Of a stretch of 64,000 nt of DNA, positions 59,741 through 64,000 are shown piece after piece. The stretch is from Saprospiraceae bacterium (GTDB lineage Bacteria; Bacteroidota; Bacteroidia; Chitinophagales; Saprospiraceae): positions 28,219-92,218 of the forward strand of contig JAEUUT010000143.1 of NCBI GenBank assembly GCA_016787415.1, read 5' to 3'. A program made the translations under genes and the position numbers. The notes under the pieces are model-generated. The model did not search any database. It was not told where the DNA came from and saw nothing but the letters and a program-made list of their open reading frames with translations. How positions within the stretch are numbered: position 1 is the first letter of the stretch; the number at the start of each line of letters is the position of its first letter.

Positions 59741-59798
59741 AAACATGGTTAAAAACATGGTTAAAAACATGGTTAAAAACATGGTTAAAAACATGCTT
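59741..59798. repeat. 12-bp tandem repeat (AAACATGGTTAA)
   Basis: Four exact units at 59741, 59753, 59765 and 59777, plus a partial fifth ending AAACATGCTT. It follows directly on the REP-like element and ends 16 bases before the 3' end of the glycosyltransferase gene. Confidence 0.95.
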
Positions 59799-59813
59799 GA
59801 TATGTAATCATAT

Positions 59814-60962
59814 TCATTTCCACCCCATATCCGATCGTTTTACCCACAAAAACCACGGCACCACGATCCCGGTATAAATAGCCATACCTGCATCCATCAA
59901 AGGGGTGTACCACAGCAAATCCCTGCATTGCAACAATGTAAAAACCCTTTTATAAAGGAAGTGGAGCATGACCTGTCGCACAAAATACAGCAACAAGGCA
60001 GGTACAGCGTACTGAACCGTGACCAACAGCAAAAACAGGAAAAAATAGTGGAATACCAGCGATAATCCTATAGCAGCCAAGAGCCATTTATGCAATGGGC
60101 GGTAAACTGTGGAAGCGCCCAGGTGACGTCTTTTTTGTGCCAGCCATTCCGACCAGTTTGTTTTCCCAGCAGAATACATAAAGGATCCTGGGTACAAACA
60201 AATAACCGTGTTGTGTGAATTGGCGGCAGCATTGACCAGCAAATCGTCGTCGCCTGAAGGAATATGACGATGCTCTGCAAAGCCGCCTACGCGCTCGAAA
60301 GTTTGTTTTGTAAATGCCAGGTTGCGGCCCACGCCCATATATGGCATACCAGCGAGTGCAAAAGAGAAATATTGTAACGCCGTATGCGCCGTTTCGAATC
60401 GAATCCAGCGATTGAGCATGCCAGTAGTTGTCTGCATGGGGCCAAAACCCAGCACAATTTCGGTATCGGACTTCGAAGTAAATAATTCCGCCATGCAGGC
60501 AAGCCATTTATTGCCAACAGGCGCACAATCGGCATCCGTTAGCAGCAAGTATTCGTTACTGGCAGACAGGATGCCTTGTTCGAGCGCATATTTTTTGCCC
60601 TTCAGAACCTTGTTTTTTAATGTCAAATACTTCAATCGCGGATAAACAGATTGTAATGCTGCCAGCACATCGGGAGAATTGTCGGAAGAGTCGTCATCCA
60701 CGACCAGTACCTCCCATTCTCCTGCATAATCCTGCTGCAAAACGGAGGGCAGGTGGCGGCGCAAATTGTCCGCTTCATTTCGGGCACAAATAATCACGGA
60801 AAAAGGCAGTAGCAACGTGTTTTTTTCTCGTTCTTGCAGCCGATTTTTTTCACCTCTGTACAAGGCAAAACGAGCGTATATTCCGCAGCAAACCAACATT
60901 TGCCAAAGCGTGGCGCCTGCGTAACACACCAGTAACAAGAATAAAAAGAAGTCGGTCTGCAT
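59814..60962 (-). CDS. Membrane glycosyltransferase family 2 protein
   Basis: 382 residues from ATG 60962. An N-terminal membrane helix (FFLFLLLVCYAGATLWQMLV) precedes a GT-A domain: FSVIICARNEADNLRRHLPS, VLVVDDDSSDN, LLTDADCAP (DxD-type metal site) and the SGDDDLLVN acceptor block, with W-x-x-Q-[KR]-R-R as WLAQKRRHLG. Two to three C-terminal helices follow. It transfers a sugar from a nucleotide donor at the inner membrane, as in lipid glycosylation or polysaccharide synthesis; the acceptor is unknown. Confidence 0.9.
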   Translation of the reverse strand: MQTDFFLFLLLVCYAGATLWQMLVCCGIYARFALYRGEKNRLQEREKNTLLLPFSVIICARNEADNLRRHLPSVLQQDYAGEWEVLVVDDDSSDNSPDVLAALQSVYPRLKYLTLKNKVLKGKKYALEQGILSASNEYLLLTDADCAPVGNKWLACMAELFTSKSDTEIVLGFGPMQTTTGMLNRWIRFETAHTALQYFSFALAGMPYMGVGRNLAFTKQTFERVGGFAEHRHIPSGDDDLLVNAAANSHNTVICLYPGSFMYSAGKTNWSEWLAQKRRHLGASTVYRPLHKWLLAAIGLSLVFHYFFLFLLLVTVQYAVPALLLYFVRQVMLHFLYKRVFTLLQCRDLLWYTPLMDAGMAIYTGIVVPWFLWVKRSDMGWK

Positions 60963-61024
60963 GAAAAGTAGACAAGGCAAGGCGGTAAAAATATCCGAAT
61001 TGCCAGACTTCCGTGCGGAAAATT

Positions 61025-61699
61025 ATGAAACGCATTATTGTGGCCATCGACGGCTATTCTTCCTGTGGCAAGAGTACGCTTGCCAAAGCCATGGCAAAAG
61101 CACTCCACTACGCTTACCTCGACTCTGGGGCGATGTATAGAGCCGTCACGCTGTATTTCCTAGAGCATCATCTCGATTACAACGATCCGGCTGTGGTGGA
61201 AGCAGCGCTTCCCAATATTCAAATTCATTTTGAACGGATTGACGGCCAGAACCGGACGTTTATGAACGGAAAGGACATCGAACACGACATTCGGGAAATG
61301 CGCGTCAGCGAGCACGTCAGCCCGGTATCGACAATTTCGGCTGTGCGGCGCGCGATGGTTCATCAACAAAAATTGATGGGCAAACGCAGAGGTATTGTTG
61401 CTGACGGCCGCGATATTGGCACGGTCGTGTTTCCGGATGCGGAACTGAAAATTTTCCTCACCGCCGACCTCGACGTACGCACCAGCCGCCGGCACCTCGA
61501 ACTGGCAGCCAAAGGCATCGATGCCGACTGGCATGAGGTACAGCGCAACCTGGGAGAACGCGACCGAATCGACTCCACCCGTGCCGACAGTCCGCTCACC
61601 AAAGCCGAAGATGCCATTGTCATCGACAATACCCTCCTGTCTGAAGAACAGCAACTGGAACAGTCTCTGAAACTGGCCCGCGAGCGCATGCCCAACTAA
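61025..61699 (+). CDS. cmk: Cytidylate kinase
   Basis: 224 residues from ATG 61025. It phosphorylates CMP and dCMP. Walker A AIDGYSSCGKST near residue 8, LDSGAMYRAVTL, the CMP-binding insert, GIVADGRDIGTVVFPDA, and the lid RRHLELAAKG...RDRIDSTRADSPL. Length is typical. It is divergent from the glycosyltransferase and two bases ahead of the esterase gene, so probably co-transcribed with it. Confidence 0.97.
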   Translation: MKRIIVAIDGYSSCGKSTLAKAMAKALHYAYLDSGAMYRAVTLYFLEHHLDYNDPAVVEAALPNIQIHFERIDGQNRTFMNGKDIEHDIREMRVSEHVSPVSTISAVRRAMVHQQKLMGKRRGIVADGRDIGTVVFPDAELKIFLTADLDVRTSRRHLELAAKGIDADWHEVQRNLGERDRIDSTRADSPLTKAEDAIVIDNTLLSEEQQLEQSLKLARERMPN

Positions 61700-61701
61700 A
61701 C

Positions 61702-62571
61702 ATGAATTTCTGGCAAAAACCCGTCGAAACGCTGCTCGAATTGTTGCAGCGAAAAGCCCCGCATCTACGCCAGGTGCGGCATTTCCCGTCGCAGCACCTG
61801 CATCGGGAAGTGGATTTCGACGTGTACCTGCCACCTGATTATCACCGCTCGCCCGAGCGCAAGTATCCGCTGGTAGTGTTCAACGACGGTCAGGATTTGC
61901 CCGTGATGCATTTTTCCAGCATCCTCGAACGGCTATACTACCAGCAGGAAGTGCCCCATTTTATTGCTGTCGGCGTATATGCTTCCGGCGAACGGATCCA
62001 TGAGTACGGCACCGCCCGGCAGGCAGATTACAAACAGCGCGGAGAGAAGGCGTCCCAATATACCTCTTTCATTATCAACGAATTACTGCCTACGCTGGAA
62101 CGCCGTTTCCGGCTGATGGAAGGAGCGGAACATCGGGTGATAGCAGGCTTTTCCCTGGGCGGACTTTCTGCTATCGACATCGCCTGGGCACACCCGAACC
62201 TGTTTGGCACTGCCGGTGTGTTCTCCGGCGCATTGTGGTGGCGCTGGTCGCCGGTGCATCCTGAAAACCCCGATGCGGATCGCATCATGCACGATATTAT
62301 TCGCCAGAGCACGCACTGGCACCAGGGACAACGGTTCTGGTTTCAATGCGGCACGCTCGACGAAGAGGACGACCGCAACGGCAATGGTATCATCGACTCC
62401 ATCGACGATACCCTCGATCTGATACGGGAACTACTTATGAAAGGTTGCCCCGAACTCGATGTGTATTACCACGAAATGGATGGCGGGCGGCACGAACCGC
62501 ATACTTGGGGAGAGGCGATGCCTGTATTTTTGAAATGGTGCCTAGGAGGAGTCCTCAGTCCTGAGTCCTGA
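61702..62571 (+). CDS. Esterase-family alpha/beta hydrolase (Fes/EsterD-like)
   Basis: 289 residues. A putative-esterase domain: HREVDFDVYLPPDYHR, PLVVFNDGQDLP, the nucleophile elbow GFSLGGLSA near residue 151, and a His near the end in GGRHEPHTWGEAMPVFLKW. No signal peptide. The last codons, LSPES and the TGA stop, are written within the palindrome that follows. Substrate unknown. Confidence 0.85.
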   Translation: MNFWQKPVETLLELLQRKAPHLRQVRHFPSQHLHREVDFDVYLPPDYHRSPERKYPLVVFNDGQDLPVMHFSSILERLYYQQEVPHFIAVGVYASGERIHEYGTARQADYKQRGEKASQYTSFIINELLPTLERRFRLMEGAEHRVIAGFSLGGLSAIDIAWAHPNLFGTAGVFSGALWWRWSPVHPENPDADRIMHDIIRQSTHWHQGQRFWFQCGTLDEEDDRNGNGIIDSIDDTLDLIRELLMKGCPELDVYYHEMDGGRHEPHTWGEAMPVFLKWCLGGVLSPES

Positions 62572-62678
62572 GTCCTCAGTCCGTAGAGTACACGTTGATA
62601 CATTTGGCGTTCATTCTTACAAAAGCCAAAAAATAATCTGGTGTACTCTACGGACTCAGGACTTACGACTCAGGACTC
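62550..62678. repeat. Palindrome with AGTCCTGAGT-phrase arms supplying two stop codons
   Basis: Left phrases from 62550; paired arms 62556-62593 and 62641-62678, with the inner part CCGTAGAGTACAC perfect and the outer part built of AGTCCTGAGT/AGTCCTCAGT. The 47-nt loop, read on the minus strand, contains TTTTTTGGC...AAGAATG...CGCCAAAT, similar to the loops at 19105 and 36259. The convergent genes on both sides end inside the arms, each with C-terminal residues SPES. Confidence 0.92.
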
Positions 62679-64000
62679 ATTTTCATTTCGATGATGACCA
62701 TTTTAGAGGTGGGTGTATTGCTTTTGTCGGCAGTGCTGTCGATGGGCACCAACACATTGGTTTCAGGGAAATACGTGGCCGTACAGCGCTCGGGAATATC
62801 GTAGGCCACTACAATAAATTTGCGTGCTACGCGCTCTACACCGCCACTGAAATTGAATAAATCCACCACATCACCATCTTTCAGGCTGGCTTTACCCATA
62901 TCGTAGGGGTTCATCAAAATGACGCGGCGCTCGTGAAAAATGCCGCGATACCGATCATCTAGCCCGTAAATAGTGGTATTGAACTGATCGTGGCTGCGAA
63001 TGGTCATCATGATATATTCATCAGAACCAAGTTGCTGCCTTGTCACTTCTGCCAGGTTGAAATGCGCTTTTCCCGATAGTGTATTGAATTTCCCAACCCT
63101 TGCGCCATTCGGCAGGTAAAATCCGCCGGGTTCTCGCACCCTGCGGTTGTAATCGTCGAAACCTGGGATAGCGCGTTCTATATCTGTGCGGATGTGGTCG
63201 TAATGTTGCTCGTAGTGATCCCAGGCAATACCGGAGTCCGGGCCAAGGACGGCCTTTGCCAATCGACACACAATAGCAGGTTCGGAAAGCAATTGGATGG
63301 AAACGGGCCGTAAGTTGCCTTTCGAACTGTGTACAACGCCCATCGAATTTTCCACCGAAACAAACTGCTGTTCGCCGCCCGTCATATCGAGGTCGGTACG
63401 GCCAAGGCAGGGCAGGATGATGGCTTCTTTACCATGAACGAGGTGGCTGCGGTTGAGTTTGGTAGATACGTGCACCGTCAGGTCGCAGCGACGCAAGGCC
63501 TCGGCTGTGTATTCTGTATCGGGCGTAGCCGACAAGAAATTGCCACCCATGGCAAAGAACACCCGCACTTTACCTTCATACATGGCCTGTATGCATTCCA
63601 CTACATCGTAGCCGGGATGCTGGGGCGGCCGGAAGCCAAAGGTTTTTTCCAGTCGATCCAGAAATGCCTGTGGCGGGCGTTCATAAATCCCCATCGTACG
63701 ATCGCCCTGCACATTGCTGTGGCCACGCACCGGGCAGGTGCCTGCGCCAGGCTTGCCGATACTGCCTTTGAGCAAAAGCAGGTTGACGATTTCCTTGATC
63801 GTATCGACCGCATTTTTGTGCTGGGTAAGTCCCATGGCCCAGCAGGCGATGATTTTTTTGTGCCCGATCAGCAGGTCGGCTGCCGCGCGAATTTGTGGTA
63901 ATGGAACGCCACATTCTACCGCCAGGTCTTCCAGATTGTACTGGCGCAGGTTTTGAAGGTATGCTTCCATCCCTGTTGTGTGCTCCCGAATAAATTCATG
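62663..64000 (-). CDS. FdhF/YdeP-family molybdopterin oxidoreductase, 5' end outside the window
   Basis: The frame is open to base 64000 (upstream residues HEFIREHTTG precede the internal Met at 63970), so the N-terminal part lies beyond the right edge; 445 residues are visible. Seen: IIACWAMGLTQHKNAVDTIK, GNFLSATPDTEYTAEAL, the molybdopterin-guanine-dinucleotide contacts VRGHSNVQGDRTMG, and the C-terminal beta-barrel domain MMTIRSHDQFNTTIYG with RRVILMNPYDM. The family resembles formate dehydrogenase alpha subunits (YdeP-like, acid-resistance associated in E. coli); whether the metal ligand and iron-sulfur cysteines are present cannot be seen here. Confidence 0.9.
   Translation of the reverse strand, partial: HEFIREHTTGMEAYLQNLRQYNLEDLAVECGVPLPQIRAAADLLIGHKKIIACWAMGLTQHKNAVDTIKEIVNLLLLKGSIGKPGAGTCPVRGHSNVQGDRTMGIYERPPQAFLDRLEKTFGFRPPQHPGYDVVECIQAMYEGKVRVFFAMGGNFLSATPDTEYTAEALRRCDLTVHVSTKLNRSHLVHGKEAIILPCLGRTDLDMTGGEQQFVSVENSMGVVHSSKGNLRPVSIQLLSEPAIVCRLAKAVLGPDSGIAWDHYEQHYDHIRTDIERAIPGFDDYNRRVREPGGFYLPNGARVGKFNTLSGKAHFNLAEVTRQQLGSDEYIMMTIRSHDQFNTTIYGLDDRYRGIFHERRVILMNPYDMGKASLKDGDVVDLFNFSGGVERVARKFIVVAYDIPERCTATYFPETNVLVPIDSTADKSNTPTSKMVIIEMKMSPES

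Noticed and set aside
59624..59798. Tandem arrays as a CRISPR
   Set aside because: Units of 7 and 12 bp without unique spacers and without cas genes are simple tandem repeats.

Overview
The window reads as a chromosomal segment of a Bacteroidota bacterium, most like the Saprospiria/Chitinophagia group. The evidence is two secreted proteins with C-terminal type IX secretion sorting domains, -7 boxes of the form TAnnTTTG, a GMC oxidoreductase paired with a gluconate 2-dehydrogenase subunit 3-like partner, DUF486 and DUF4348 proteins, and a fused DAHP synthase/chorismate mutase. I recognised no rRNA, tRNA, CRISPR array or transposase gene.

Layout. 1-4249 is an AT-rich accessory stretch: a WG-repeat protein cut by the left edge, a TIR-domain protein and an unknown protein. 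They are separated by hairpin spacers that resemble integron attC sites, and a decayed dihydrofolate-reductase-like remnant follows. 4250-12434 holds signalling and accessory genes: a double-propeller adenylate cyclase, a TIKI/EreA-like exported protein, an ankyrin membrane protein, a Crp/Fnr regulator, small membrane proteins and an AHSA1-type protein. 12438-22192 is mostly core metabolism and repair: MsrB, a di-haem peroxidase, a thioredoxin-like/dockerin-like secreted protein, RibD, a DUF2807 and a DUF1573 protein, RecF, NadE and RimO.

22917-27206 is the best-resolved unit. A promoter, a 30-residue Phe/Tyr-rich leader peptide and a terminator/antiterminator switch precede pheA, an aminotransferase, tyrA and a DAHP synthase/chorismate mutase. 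Together these cover entry into the shikimate pathway plus the chorismate-to-Phe/Tyr branch, under apparent ribosome-mediated attenuation. 27278-32580 is a minus-strand operon of three unrecognised genes: two paralogous helical-repeat proteins and a 709-residue protein with W-x-x-L-S-x-N repeats. This is the strongest candidate for an undescribed system.

32581-33530 has no large gene but holds a possible small exported peptide, a folded hairpin region and a strong terminator. 33531-64000 is mixed housekeeping and envelope biology: ValS, pirin, a LuxE-like protein, an ECF42-type sigma factor with its YCII partner, a CcoI-like copper ATPase, an MFS transporter, a GMC oxidoreductase operon, an OmpA-like protein, Fmt, a SPOR protein, M1 and M43 peptidases, a UPF0323-like/YgiC-like pair, a glycosyltransferase, Cmk, an esterase and an FdhF-family oxidoreductase cut by the right edge.

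A feature running through the whole window is long intergenic palindromes and heptamer arrays placed exactly at gene ends, often supplying the stop codon. At least three palindromes share a similar loop although their arms differ.
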